DNA of 48,172 bases from Variovorax flavidus. GTDB taxonomy: Bacteria; Pseudomonadota; Gammaproteobacteria; Burkholderiales; Burkholderiaceae_C. A program made the position numbers and the translations under genes. This document shows positions 35,200 through 43,260 of the stretch, piece after piece. The first letter of the stretch is position 1. Each line of letters opens with the position of its first letter. The stretch spans positions 1 through 48,172 of the forward strand of contig NZ_JASZYE010000017.1 in the NCBI RefSeq assembly GCF_030317145.1. The letters run 5' to 3'. A model generated the notes under the pieces. It was not told where the DNA came from and searched no databases. It saw nothing but the letters and a program-made list of their open reading frames with translations.

Positions 35200-36204
35200 T
35201 CAACTGCCTGGCATCTGGTGCACGTCATCGAAGAAGTAGCTCTTCCATGTCGTGGGCTCGTTCTTCAGCACCTTGACCTTGTGCAGGAAGTGCCCGAGTC
35301 GCTCGGTGTTCTGCGGCACGACGTCGTAGGCGATCTCGGGATCGTCCAGGAAGGCCAGGATGTCGGCCAGTGGCACTTTGGAATCCTCGGCCTCGAGGTA
35401 GATTTCGGCTGCACGGCGCTTGTTCGCGCGCACGAACTGAGCCGCGTCGGCCAGCGCGGCCTTCACCGCGGTATAGGTTTTCGGGTTGTCACGCCGGAAC
35501 TTCTCCGACGTCACCGCCAACACGGACGACGATGGTCCCCCCATCACGTCATAGGAGTTGAGGATCACGTGCACGCCAGGGGTCTTGCGCTGTTGATACT
35601 GGAAGGGTGCGTTCGAGAAATGTGCGGTAACGCCGCCCTTGCCGGAGGCCAGTACTGCCATAGCTTCGGTGTGCGGCAGCGTCACCAGCAAGTTGTCGAA
35701 GCGCGCAAACTGCTCGAAGCCGAAGGTCTGTGCGGCAGCCATCTGTAGCGTGCGCGCCTGCTGCGAAGAAGTGGACACCACAGCGATGCGGTCCTTTTCG
35801 CCGAGATCGCGGATGCTCTTCACATCGGCTCGGTTGCTCAGCAAATACTGCGGCATCGTGCCGAGCGCGGCGAAGGCCTTGAAGTTCTGTTTTCCCAGCG
35901 TGCGGTCCCACAGCAGCAGGGTGGGGCCGACGCCGATGTGCGCCACGTCGACCGCACCCGACAACAAGGCCTCATTGACTGCACTGCCGCCGGACAGCCG
36001 TGACCATTCGACAGCGATCTCCAAGCCCTGCGCGCGGCCTTGTTTCTGAATGAAGCCCTCGGCGCGCGCAACGTGCCAGAGGAGCGATGTCAAGCCAAAC
36101 TGGTCGACGATGCGTACGCGGCCTTCTGCGGCGGCGGGGTTGGCCGTCAGGAGCACCACCAATGCCGCGGTCAGAAGCACCAATCCACGCCGCAAGTGCG
36201 ACAT
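35200..36204 (-). CDS. Sulfonate-type ABC substrate-binding protein (SsuA-like)
   Basis: The protein of 334 residues has a signal peptide (MSHLRRGLVLLTAALVVLLT) and an SsuA-type domain: RIVDQFGLTSLLWHVARAEG, SGGSAVNEALLSGAVDVAHI, TAVKAALADAAQFVRANKRR. It lacks its own ATPase and permease and presumably shares those encoded at 31.6-33.3 kb. The ATG at MSHLRR was chosen because it opens the signal; an upstream in-frame ATG (36264) would add about 20 residues. Confidence 0.87.
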   Translation of the reverse strand: MSHLRRGLVLLTAALVVLLTANPAAAEGRVRIVDQFGLTSLLWHVARAEGFIQKQGRAQGLEIAVEWSRLSGGSAVNEALLSGAVDVAHIGVGPTLLLWDRTLGKQNFKAFAALGTMPQYLLSNRADVKSIRDLGEKDRIAVVSTSSQQARTLQMAAAQTFGFEQFARFDNLLVTLPHTEAMAVLASGKGGVTAHFSNAPFQYQQRKTPGVHVILNSYDVMGGPSSSVLAVTSEKFRRDNPKTYTAVKAALADAAQFVRANKRRAAEIYLEAEDSKVPLADILAFLDDPEIAYDVVPQNTERLGHFLHKVKVLKNEPTTWKSYFFDDVHQMPGS

Positions 36205-36337
36205 CCAACCAGCTGGAGTTTCAGTATGAGAAGGAGAGGCAAAGGCGCAGGCCGTGACCATTGGGGAGCCAAGCAGTGGATCAACCTGAAATCGTAGGAG
36301 CGACGCCAGGTTGGGCCAAAGAAGAAACGTGTATGTG

Positions 36338-36358
36338 CATCCTCGGTTTCCGAGGATG
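36338..36358. promoter_or_regulatory. 21-bp perfect dyad between divergent genes
   Basis: CATCCTCGG-TTT-CCGAGGATG has perfect 9-bp arms. It lies between the sulfonate binding-protein gene (minus) and the tannase gene (plus). It has the form of an operator for a dimeric regulator, though a hairpin in a leader RNA is also possible. The regulator is not identified. Confidence 0.5.
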
Positions 36359-36429
36359 GCGAACAAGCGCGATTGGGCAGAGGCTTGCCGGCCCTTTCAA
36401 GGCGTCCGCAGCAAGATCGGAAACACCAC

Positions 36430-36457
36430 TTGCGGGGAAGCGCGATATGGTTATAAA
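36430..36457 (+). promoter_or_regulatory. Probable sigma70 promoter of the tannase gene
   Basis: TTGCGG (36430-36435) and TATAAA (36452-36457) are 16 bases apart. The transcript would start near 36464, about 40 bases before the start codon, with an AGGAGA ribosome site between. Confidence 0.5.
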
Positions 36458-36503
36458 AAAGAACTGCGTGCGCATTTCTCCAATACAACAACAGGAGACG
36501 TGG

Positions 36504-38267
36504 ATGAAGCTCAAAGATCGACTCCCGGCGCCCCTCGCCCTGCTCCTGCTGGGAGCTACTGCGTACAGTCATGCGGCCACGCCCATCGCGTGCAACGCCT
36601 TGCTCAATCAGTCGATTGAAGGCGCGACGATCTCGAGCGCCGTGATCAACCAGGCAACCTCAACCTTGCCTGAGCACTGCGAGGTGCTCGGCAGCATCGG
36701 CCAGCACACCGGGGCCGACGGCCAGACCTACGCAGTCAAATTTCATCTGCGCATGCCCACGACGTGGAATGAGCGCTTCTACTACCAAGGTGGTGGTGGA
36801 CTTGACGGCAACCTGGGAGGCGCCGATGCGCCGCAACTCGGTCAAGGCTATGCCGTCGTTTCCACAGACAGCGGGCATGACAACGCAACAAACATCTCCG
36901 CAGTCGCTGGCAATGCCGAGTTCGGATTCGATCCACAGGCGCGCATCGACTACGGCTACGACGGACCTGGGCGAGTTGCGCAGGCCGCCAAGGCGATCAC
37001 GCGTGCGTACTATCGTCAGAAGATCAGGTACTCCTACTTCGAAGGCTGCTCGGAGGGCGGGCGCGAGGGGTTGATGTTCTCGCAACGCTATCCCGACATC
37101 TTCGACGGCATCATCGCCGGCAACCCCGGCATGGATCTGCCCAAGGCTGCGGTTGCCGAGGCTTGGGACACTCAGGCATTTGCCGGTGCAGCGCGCGCGC
37201 TGACGCCCTTCGGCAATCCCGACCTTGCAACGTCATTCACCCCTGCGGAGTTGAGTGCGGTCAGCGATGCGATCCTCAAGGAATGCGACGCGAAGGACGG
37301 GCTCGTCGATGGCATCGTGTCCAACCCCGAGGCTTGCCGCTTCGATCCTCAGACGCTCGGTCCGCAGGGTTCGGGATTCCTTTCCGGCCCTCAGGTCACT
37401 GCGCTGAAGAAGGTGTTTGGCGGTGCCAAGGACTCGAAGGGCCGAGCGCTCTACGCCGGTTGGTTCTGGGATCCAGGCATCGCCGCACCCGGGTGGCGTG
37501 CCTGGAAGATCGGCCCAGTCTTTCCGGGCCCCGGCAATACGTCGCTCAATACGACACTGGGCGGCTCGGCATTGCCGTTCGTCTTCACCACGCCACCCAA
37601 TTCGCAGACCGCCGGCAATCCTGGCTATCCAGGCACGGTCATCACGACCGCAGGGCCGGTGCCGGGCCTGCCGGGCCTCAATGACGCGTTCATGCCGTGG
37701 CTGCTCAGTTTCAACATGGATGTAGACGCCTCGAAGATCTACGCCCGCAGCGGCATCTTTTCTCGGTCGGCCATGGATTTCATGGGCACCGGTTCGACCG
37801 ATTACCGCCGCTTCCGCGCCAGCGGGAGCAAGCTGATCGTCTACAGCGGCCAAGCTGACCCGGTCTTTTCGTCCAAATACCACGTCGGTTGGTACCGCGA
37901 CCTGATCGACCGCTTCGACGGAGTGCGCGAGACGCAGCAGTTCGCTCGCCTGTTCGTGGTCCCTGGCATGAACCACTGCGGCGGCGGCTATGCCACGTCG
38001 CAATTCGACGCCTTTGGTGCACTTGTCAAATGGGTTGAGCACGGACACGGTCCGACAGCTCTGATCGGCACCGCTCCCGCCGATACGCCGTGGCCAGCGC
38101 GCACGCGGCCGATCTGCGCATATCCCACCCAGACGCGCTATGTGGGGCACGGCAGCATCGAAGATGCCGCCAATTTCGTCTGCGCATCGGTGCGCAACAA
38201 TGACTGGGACCACCAGGATGATCGTGATGGCCCCGGCCGCGGACATGACGACAGAGACCATCGGTGA
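36504..38267 (+). CDS. Tannase / feruloyl esterase family protein
   Basis: The secreted protein of 587 residues has a signal peptide (MKLKDRLPAPLALLLLGATAYSHA). It has the catalytic Ser in FEGCSEGGREG (C182, S183), Asp in YSGQADPVFS (D452) and His in VPGMNHCGGG (H491, C492). The Cys-Ser / His-Cys pairing is the CS-D-HC motif of tannases and feruloyl esterases, where a disulfide brings the triad together. It hydrolyses ester bonds of gallate or hydroxycinnamate in plant polymers. The last 20 residues are an unusual Asp/His/Arg-rich tail (NNDWDHQDDRDGPGRGHDDR). The ATG follows a strong AGGAGA site. Confidence 0.92.
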   Translation: MKLKDRLPAPLALLLLGATAYSHAATPIACNALLNQSIEGATISSAVINQATSTLPEHCEVLGSIGQHTGADGQTYAVKFHLRMPTTWNERFYYQGGGGLDGNLGGADAPQLGQGYAVVSTDSGHDNATNISAVAGNAEFGFDPQARIDYGYDGPGRVAQAAKAITRAYYRQKIRYSYFEGCSEGGREGLMFSQRYPDIFDGIIAGNPGMDLPKAAVAEAWDTQAFAGAARALTPFGNPDLATSFTPAELSAVSDAILKECDAKDGLVDGIVSNPEACRFDPQTLGPQGSGFLSGPQVTALKKVFGGAKDSKGRALYAGWFWDPGIAAPGWRAWKIGPVFPGPGNTSLNTTLGGSALPFVFTTPPNSQTAGNPGYPGTVITTAGPVPGLPGLNDAFMPWLLSFNMDVDASKIYARSGIFSRSAMDFMGTGSTDYRRFRASGSKLIVYSGQADPVFSSKYHVGWYRDLIDRFDGVRETQQFARLFVVPGMNHCGGGYATSQFDAFGALVKWVEHGHGPTALIGTAPADTPWPARTRPICAYPTQTRYVGHGSIEDAANFVCASVRNNDWDHQDDRDGPGRGHDDRDHR

Positions 38268-38555
38268 CACCTGACGGTATCCAACTCTCCAGACAGCGTG
38301 CGGGCACGCTGGTCTGCTGGACAAGATCTGGAAGACTGGCTACCGCCACATCTATTGCCGACTGAGGCCTGTCCCGAATCTCATAGGGTGAGTGCTCAGG
38401 CTCACCTCTCTAGTTCTTTGGTTGCGCGTGTCCCTGTCTAGGCAATCGGAGGGCGTCTCCAGAACGCGAAGTCTCCGCGGCTTGTCTTCTCGAAAACTAC
38501 GCGCGCGCTCCCTCTTTGCAGCCGCACTGCCCGCGCGGTGCCTTGACCGCCAACC
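38268..38555. other. Gene-free stretch before the recombinase
   Basis: No convincing gene is visible. Together with the inverted repeat and promoter that follow, the gap between tannase and recombinase is about 410 bases. It is the probable left border of the island, but no direct-repeat attachment site or tRNA end could be recognised here. Confidence 0.4.
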
Positions 38556-38677
38556 CAATAAATATACTAACGGGAAACATATTCGCTAGACGCACCGGTA
38601 CCCGTCTCGCCCGATCAAAATTCGCATAGCAAAGGGAGACTTGAAAACGGCCACCTCGTCCGTTAGTATATTTATTG
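38556..38677. repeat. 18-bp inverted repeat ending at the recombinase start codon
   Basis: CAATAAATATACTAACGG (38556-38573) is repeated in perfect inverted orientation as CCGTTAGTATATTTATTG (38660-38677), with 86 bases between. Both arms are AT-rich in a G/C-rich background. The right arm abuts the recombinase ATG. Possible meanings are recombinase binding or crossover sites, ends of a small mobile element, or an operator for autorepression. Confidence 0.7.
38641..38669 (+). promoter_or_regulatory. Sigma70-like promoter giving a leaderless recombinase mRNA
   Basis: TTGAAA (38641-38646) and TAGTAT (38664-38669) are separated by exactly 17 bases. The expected transcript start is at about 38676-38678, which is the start codon itself. 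The -10 site lies inside the right arm of the inverted repeat, so a protein bound there would block transcription. Confidence 0.55.
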
Positions 38678-39709
38678 ATGTCTACGACCCTCTCCCTTTT
38701 TGACGAAATCCCTGCGCAGCAAGATCTGCGTGATGCCTTCGATGCGTGGCTCGCCGACCAGCGCGGGACCGGCGCTCTGCGGCAACCGGGATCGATCGAG
38801 GTGTATCGAGAGATGTGGCGCGGCTTCATGGGCTGGTGCCTTGCCCAATCACCACCTGTCACGCTGGAGTCGCTTGACGTGCAGGATCTGCAGGCGTTTC
38901 AGGCTGCCCGCTTCGGCATGAAAAGCGCGGACCTCTCCCTCACCCCCCGACACGCCCTTCGACTGTTGCGAATGATCGACCGAGTACTGCGCCACCACGC
39001 AGCGCAGTCGGACGAACAACCGAATACGGCAGCCTCGGATTGGCTTGCCGAGAACCCCCATGTACGTTATTCGGAAGCAGCCAGCGGCGACCCGTTGCCG
39101 GAATTTCTTTCAGTGGCCGAGGCCAAAACCCTGATTGCGTTCCTGTCCAACGCGCGCCCTCGCCCGGGTGTCACCGGCGCACGTCGCGATGCGCACACAG
39201 CATTCACGTGGCAGGAGCTTCGGAATCGTGTTGCGGTGGCACTGCATCTGGGTGGCGGGCTGACACCCGCAGAGGTGCGCGCGCTGACTTTGAGTTCGCC
39301 GATCTCGCGTGGTGGCCGCATGCGCAACCTACCCTGGAAAATTTCGATACCCGCCAGCGGTAACTCGCCGGCGCGCGAGACGCCGATTGCGCCTTGGGCC
39401 GGCGAACTTCTGCAGCACTGGCTCCAGGTGCGCTCGGAGCGAAAGATTCCAGGCGACATGCTCTTCCCGTCTACGGCGACGGGCAAGCCCTGGAGCAAGC
39501 AGTCCCATTACGCGGCAACAAGGCAGCTACTCGCGGATGCAGGTCTCGATGGCAGCGAAGGAGGAACCTTCAAGCTTCGACACACTTTCGCGCTGCGGCA
39601 ACTGCGACGCGGAACCGCGCCGACCGAAGTGGCTCGCTGGTTAGGCGTCGAGGTGGCGGTGATGGATCGCTACAAGCACGTCGTGGCCAGCCCAATGGAC
39701 GTTGCCTGA
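38678..39709 (+). CDS. Tyrosine-recombinase-family protein (phage-integrase type)
   Basis: The protein of 343 residues has an N-terminal SAM-like core-binding domain (residues 18-110) and a catalytic domain whose end matches tyrosine recombinases: TFKLRHTFALRQLRRG (R301, H302) and DRYKHVV with the candidate nucleophile Tyr332. Two usual active-site residues look replaced. The first Arg of the family motif (usually GLRxxE) reads GGLTPAEV here, and the first His of HxxRH is Phe. It may be a divergent recombinase or one that has lost strand exchange. No ribosome site precedes the ATG, in line with a leaderless message. Confidence 0.8.
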   Translation: MSTTLSLFDEIPAQQDLRDAFDAWLADQRGTGALRQPGSIEVYREMWRGFMGWCLAQSPPVTLESLDVQDLQAFQAARFGMKSADLSLTPRHALRLLRMIDRVLRHHAAQSDEQPNTAASDWLAENPHVRYSEAASGDPLPEFLSVAEAKTLIAFLSNARPRPGVTGARRDAHTAFTWQELRNRVAVALHLGGGLTPAEVRALTLSSPISRGGRMRNLPWKISIPASGNSPARETPIAPWAGELLQHWLQVRSERKIPGDMLFPSTATGKPWSKQSHYAATRQLLADAGLDGSEGGTFKLRHTFALRQLRRGTAPTEVARWLGVEVAVMDRYKHVVASPMDVA

Positions 39710-39836
39710 GGGCGCGTGACGAACTTGTGAAGATTGTCAGTAACAGTAGCGTTGCAAGGGGATATTTGGAAAGCCAATGAGCGGACTTCTTGTCAAATCA
39801 TCCTTTTTCACATCCGGACTGGCAGAATCAGGCCCC

Positions 39837-39856
39837 AAGGAGGCGCAGACCTCCTT
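39837..39856 (+). promoter_or_regulatory. Hairpin in the leader of the H-NS-like gene
   Basis: AAGGAGG-CGCAGA-CCTCCTT is a perfect 7-bp dyad 28 bases before the start codon. One arm equals a strong Shine-Dalgarno sequence that is sequestered by the other arm, but it is too far from the ATG to act directly as a ribosome site. It may be a leader structure controlling translation. Confidence 0.4.
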
Positions 39857-39883
39857 CAATCTCAACTGAAAAGAACGCAAGCA

Positions 39884-40366
39884 ATGGCACAAACCTACAA
39901 GCAACTTCAAAAGCAGATCGAGCAACTCCAACGCCAGGCTGATGCGTTGCGCAATAGCGAGATCAAAGGAGTCGTCGACCGCATCAAGGTCGCGATTGCG
40001 CACTACGGCCTGACCGCCGCCCATCTGGGCCTCGACTCCGTATCGAGCAAAGGCACAGGAAAGAAGCCTGCAAAATCCTCTGCACAGTTCAGCGATGGCG
40101 CCGGCAATGTGTGGTCGGGCCGCGGGCCGCGTCCGCGTTGGCTGCGCGACGCCCTGGGTGCAGGACGCTCGATCGACGAGTTCCGAGCTGGTTCGAGCAT
40201 CAAGTCGAAATCGGCTGCGGCCAAGAAAGCCAAGCGCGCACCTTCGAAGGTCATCTACAGCGACGGCGCGGGCAACTCGTGGACCGGTCGCGGCCCGAAG
40301 CCACGGTGGCTCAAGGCCGCCATCGACAGCGGCAAGACCCTTCAGGATCTCGCGAAAAAAGCCTGA
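39884..40366 (+). CDS. H-NS-family DNA-binding protein with duplicated C-terminal motif
   Basis: The protein of 160 residues starts with a coiled-coil oligomerisation helix (MAQTYKQLQKQIEQLQRQAD). Two copies of the H-NS DNA-binding motif follow: FSDGAGNVWSGRGPRPRWL (from residue 69) and YSDGAGNSWTGRGPKPRWL (from residue 125), 56 residues apart and joined by a Lys/Ala/Ser-rich linker. Ordinary H-NS/Bv3F proteins have one. Such proteins silence AT-rich, acquired DNA; the location in an island fits. The ATG was set at MAQTYKQLQ because the upstream reading lacks family features. Confidence 0.9.
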   Translation: MAQTYKQLQKQIEQLQRQADALRNSEIKGVVDRIKVAIAHYGLTAAHLGLDSVSSKGTGKKPAKSSAQFSDGAGNVWSGRGPRPRWLRDALGAGRSIDEFRAGSSIKSKSAAAKKAKRAPSKVIYSDGAGNSWTGRGPKPRWLKAAIDSGKTLQDLAKKA

Positions 40367-40614
40367 GCCGAAGACTTGCGGCCGTTCTCCGGGCTTTCTG
40401 GCAGGAGTTTTCGGCCGGCCGCAGGCTTATCTGCTCCGATAGAAGCGAGACGCGGCACCACCAGCGAAGATCCAAGGCACGCCATCAACTGAAATCGGCG
40501 TTTTCCGTCTTTGCGTCCCCCACGCTCATGCAACTGCTGCGGCTGCCCGAGAACCTTTTGCCGGTCACTTCGCTTCTACAAAGTGCTCCGTCCCGTACGC
40601 GACTGAATCGATTG

Positions 40615-41842
40615 ATGCGAGTGCTGGCCTCTTTGGTCATCGCAAGCAACGCTTGCGGCATAGCATTTGCCTTCACCATCAATCGGACAGAATGGGCGGA
40701 TATTCACTTCGCCAGTAACAGCACGGTCGTCACGGCGCAGGAACTCCAAAGGCTGCGCCAACTGGTCGACAGTGTTGGCGATAGCGAGCTGCAAGCGGTC
40801 ATGGTGACGGGACATGCCCATTCAAGCGAGTCCGAGGCGGGGGCGCTCGGCGAGCAGCGTGCCGCGGCCGTGAGATTTCACCTGATTCAACTGGGAGTTT
40901 CACCGACGCGAATCGCCATCGAAGGCAAAGGATCAACCCAGCCTGATGCCAGCCTAAGTGACGGCCAGCAGCGACGCGTGGAGGTGTACTACATGGGCCT
41001 CCCTTCGCAGCCATTGGAGGGCCACGGGTTCAATCCGATGTGGACGTGGCACCTGGATTCCTTGCCCAACGCAAAGCCGCCCCGATTGAGAGAGCGTCCC
41101 GATCAATGGGACACGATGACGCCGCTCCAGTTTCTGCCGTCCGTGGTGGACGGGGCTTTGCGCGCGCGTTTTCTGCAGCAGTATCGGATGGTCGCCGTTC
41201 GCCAAAGGGACGATGACCTGCTGGGCGCCCTCCTGAAGCTGGAAGACCCCGCGGCCCTGTCTGCAGATGCGTCCTCGGCGCTATTGGCTTCCGCGTTTGG
41301 CACGCCTTTCGCGAAGGCGGTATTCGAAACAGCACGTACCCAGCTGGACGCCAACGATCCGCGGGTGCGCAGCTTTGCGTCCCGCGCATGGTGCGTCTCC
41401 GCGTGGAAGATGTCGGAGATCGCACGGAAGGAAATTCTGCAGAAGATTCCCATCCGCCAGATCTTGCCAACCCTTCGATCGCCCGAGCAGCAGGCGTGGA
41501 CCATTTGCGCAGCCGAACGCGCAAGCGGAGAAGACTTGCAATTCCTCCGATCCAACGGCGTTGATCTGAATGCGCGCGACGGGGCCGGTAGGACTGCGCT
41601 GCACAGCGCGGTTCGTTCCTTCAGTCGATCCGCAGTCAAGGCATTGCTGGCCGCGGGTGCAGATCCCAACATTCGTGATGGCGTAGGGCGGACGCCGCTG
41701 CACGACATCCGCCTCGCGAGCTACGGCCCGATGCTGCCCCCGCCCGACCGAAAGCGCGAGAGCGGCGATGTGGCTCGCGTTGGTCGAAGGGGGCGCCGAT
41801 GCATCCATCCGCAGCCAGACTGGCGAACTTCCTGCTCCTTGA
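40615..41842 (+). pseudogene. OmpA-domain / ankyrin-repeat protein, frameshifted near its end
   Basis: A signal-like start (MRVLASLVIASNACGIAFAF) is followed by an OmpA C-terminal domain (EWADIHFASNSTVVTAQELQ, VMVTGHAHSSESEAGALGEQ, ALGEQRAAAVRFHLIQLGVS), which binds peptidoglycan. The C-terminal region holds ankyrin repeats (GVDLNARDGAGRTALHSAVR, LLAAGADPNIRDGVGRTPLH). The frame is then lost: ankyrin sequence resumes in the +1 frame as AMWLALVEGGADASIRSQTG and stops at 41842. Removing one C from the run CCCCC at 41737-41741 joins the frames. This may be a real frameshift or a sequencing error. An upstream ATG at 40528 is an alternative start. Confidence 0.75.
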
Positions 41843-42651
41843 GTTTTGAGGCCTCGCGGCCATTCGCGTTCAAGGGGCCGCCCTCCTCGCTCATTTGCAA
41901 TGAGCCGATTGAGGCGTTTGATTTCACGTTGATCGCCGGGTTGCGCCGACTTGTCGTACCGCTCGGACAATTCATCGTTGCGACCACTCTCGATTTCCGT
42001 CGGTGGCAATCTCGACCATGTTGCTTCAACCCACGGCTCGACTTCTGAGCGACAGAGTCGGCGGGTGAGCTGCTCGTCTTTCTGGAACCGCTGACCTGTT
42101 CGTCGCATCGCGAGCACTTTGTGCCCGCCCGCCGTTTTGACTCCGTACGCGCCGACCACAGGTATTCACTTGGCGTCGCCCCAGACTGGACTTCAGCTGC
42201 GGAAGCGGAGTGCATCCGCGGGCGACGCCGGATCCTTGCGGTGCGCCTCACGGAGTAGTGCCGCCCGCTCGGTGGACCAGAAGCGACCAGGTCCACCACG
42301 GCCAGGACGATCGCACAGAGCCGGAAGTCCCATGTCGACGCATGCACACGGGCAGCGCCCGATCGACGACGAGCGCTTCAGGCGCGCCGTCTCCCGGTCG
42401 CCTAAAGCACTCAACCCTTTTGAACCGCCCCTTTTATGAAACGCTTTTAGTGCCAATTAATTTGAATAGTGAACTTTGGTCAAAAGCCACGTCAATGGAA
42501 ATTGATTGCAATTTCAGTTGAGCGGACGTCTGACGCATGGTCTCATCCAAGCCGAATCGCGTGTCGCTCATCAATTAATTGATCGGCAAAACCAACTAGT
42601 CACCTCAACACAGTTTGCTCGGCCGATCACCTGCGCCTCAACCAAGTGAAT
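41843..42651. other. Gene-poor stretch with an AT-rich block
   Basis: No convincing gene is seen on either strand; the open frames have Arg/Ser/Pro-rich, motif-free translations typical of wrong frames. The part from about 42430 to 42600 is clearly richer in A/T than the surroundings (for example TGCCAATTAATTTGAATAG), which marks acquired or regulatory DNA and would suit H-NS binding. It precedes a small AT-rich gene. Confidence 0.5.
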
Positions 42652-42918
42652 ATGCTCACCCTGACCAAGAAAGAACTGACGCGGATAGGCGAAACCCCGC
42701 TCGAATACGCAGTCCATCTGGTCGCAGCCACGAGGTCGAACCGCCGTTGGTGGTCTATGCAGATTCGGGTTCCGACGCAGAAAAAGGTCTACCGAATCGT
42801 CACCTACCTCGGAGAAACCAAGTTCTGGAAGCGACTGGATCTCGTCGTTCACTTCATACAGGAGAGTTGTCCGAACGCCAAAGAAATCATCATCACTTTG
42901 AAACCACCAAACCAATAA
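42652..42918 (+). CDS. Small accessory protein, unknown function
   Basis: The protein of 88 residues (start MLTLTKKELTRIGETPLEYA) has balanced composition with aromatic and basic residues (RSNRRWWSMQIRVPTQKKVY, RIVTYLGETKFWKRLDLVVH) and a hydrophobic end, so it looks like a genuine folded protein. I do not recognise the family. Its codons are more A/T-rich than those of the metabolic genes. A GTG two codons upstream is an alternative start. A second reading frame with a good ribosome site follows after 15 bases. Confidence 0.6.
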   Translation: MLTLTKKELTRIGETPLEYAVHLVAATRSNRRWWSMQIRVPTQKKVYRIVTYLGETKFWKRLDLVVHFIQESCPNAKEIIITLKPPNQ

Positions 42919-42933
42919 CACCAGGGAATTTTA

Positions 42934-43035
42934 ATGAATCAAAAGAACAGGGACCAACAGATCAGTCTCGCCATTCCACTCAAGAAGACAACAAGGGAGG
43001 CAAAGAGCCCCCGCCCGATTCGTCCAGCACGATGA
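42934..43035 (+). pseudogene. Truncated small gene at an element junction
   Basis: A short frame (MNQKNRDQQISLAIPLKKTT, 33 residues) starts at an ATG with an AGGGA ribosome site seven bases upstream, right behind the preceding small gene. Its last codons read into sequence that belongs, on the opposite strand, to a TraI-type remnant, so the original gene was probably cut by the rearrangement near 43010. Confidence 0.45.
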
Positions 43036-43260
43036 TGGTCCGGTCGTCGATCAGCTTGTCCTTGATGTTCAAAAAGCTCGCCAAGGTATGCGCTTCCAAG
43101 CCTTCGTTCCGGAGCGCCTTGACCTGGTTGCCATAGGGGGCCAGTGCGACGGTCTTGTAGCCCTCGCCGTCCACCGCGCCTGAGGCCTGCTTGACCATCG
43201 CCACCGCCTGATTGACCGTGTAGGTCTTGCCGGTGACGTCCTTGTCGCCGGCCACATGTA
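43020..43260 (-). pseudogene. Fragment of a TraI/MobF-type conjugative relaxase-helicase
   Basis: About 80 codons encode the helicase core of conjugative relaxases: VAGDKDVTGKTYTVNQAVAM with a Walker A-like GKT, the following TVALAPYGNQVKALRNEGLE, and Walker B TIIVLDESG. Homology stops abruptly at both ends, with no relaxase domain and no later helicase motifs. It shows that a conjugative element once lay here and has been mostly deleted. Confidence 0.65.

Noticed and set aside
41721..42347. Long minus-strand frame over the gene-poor region
   Set aside because: The translation is Arg/Ser/Pro-rich without motifs, and its 3' part is the reverse of the ankyrin-coding sequence.
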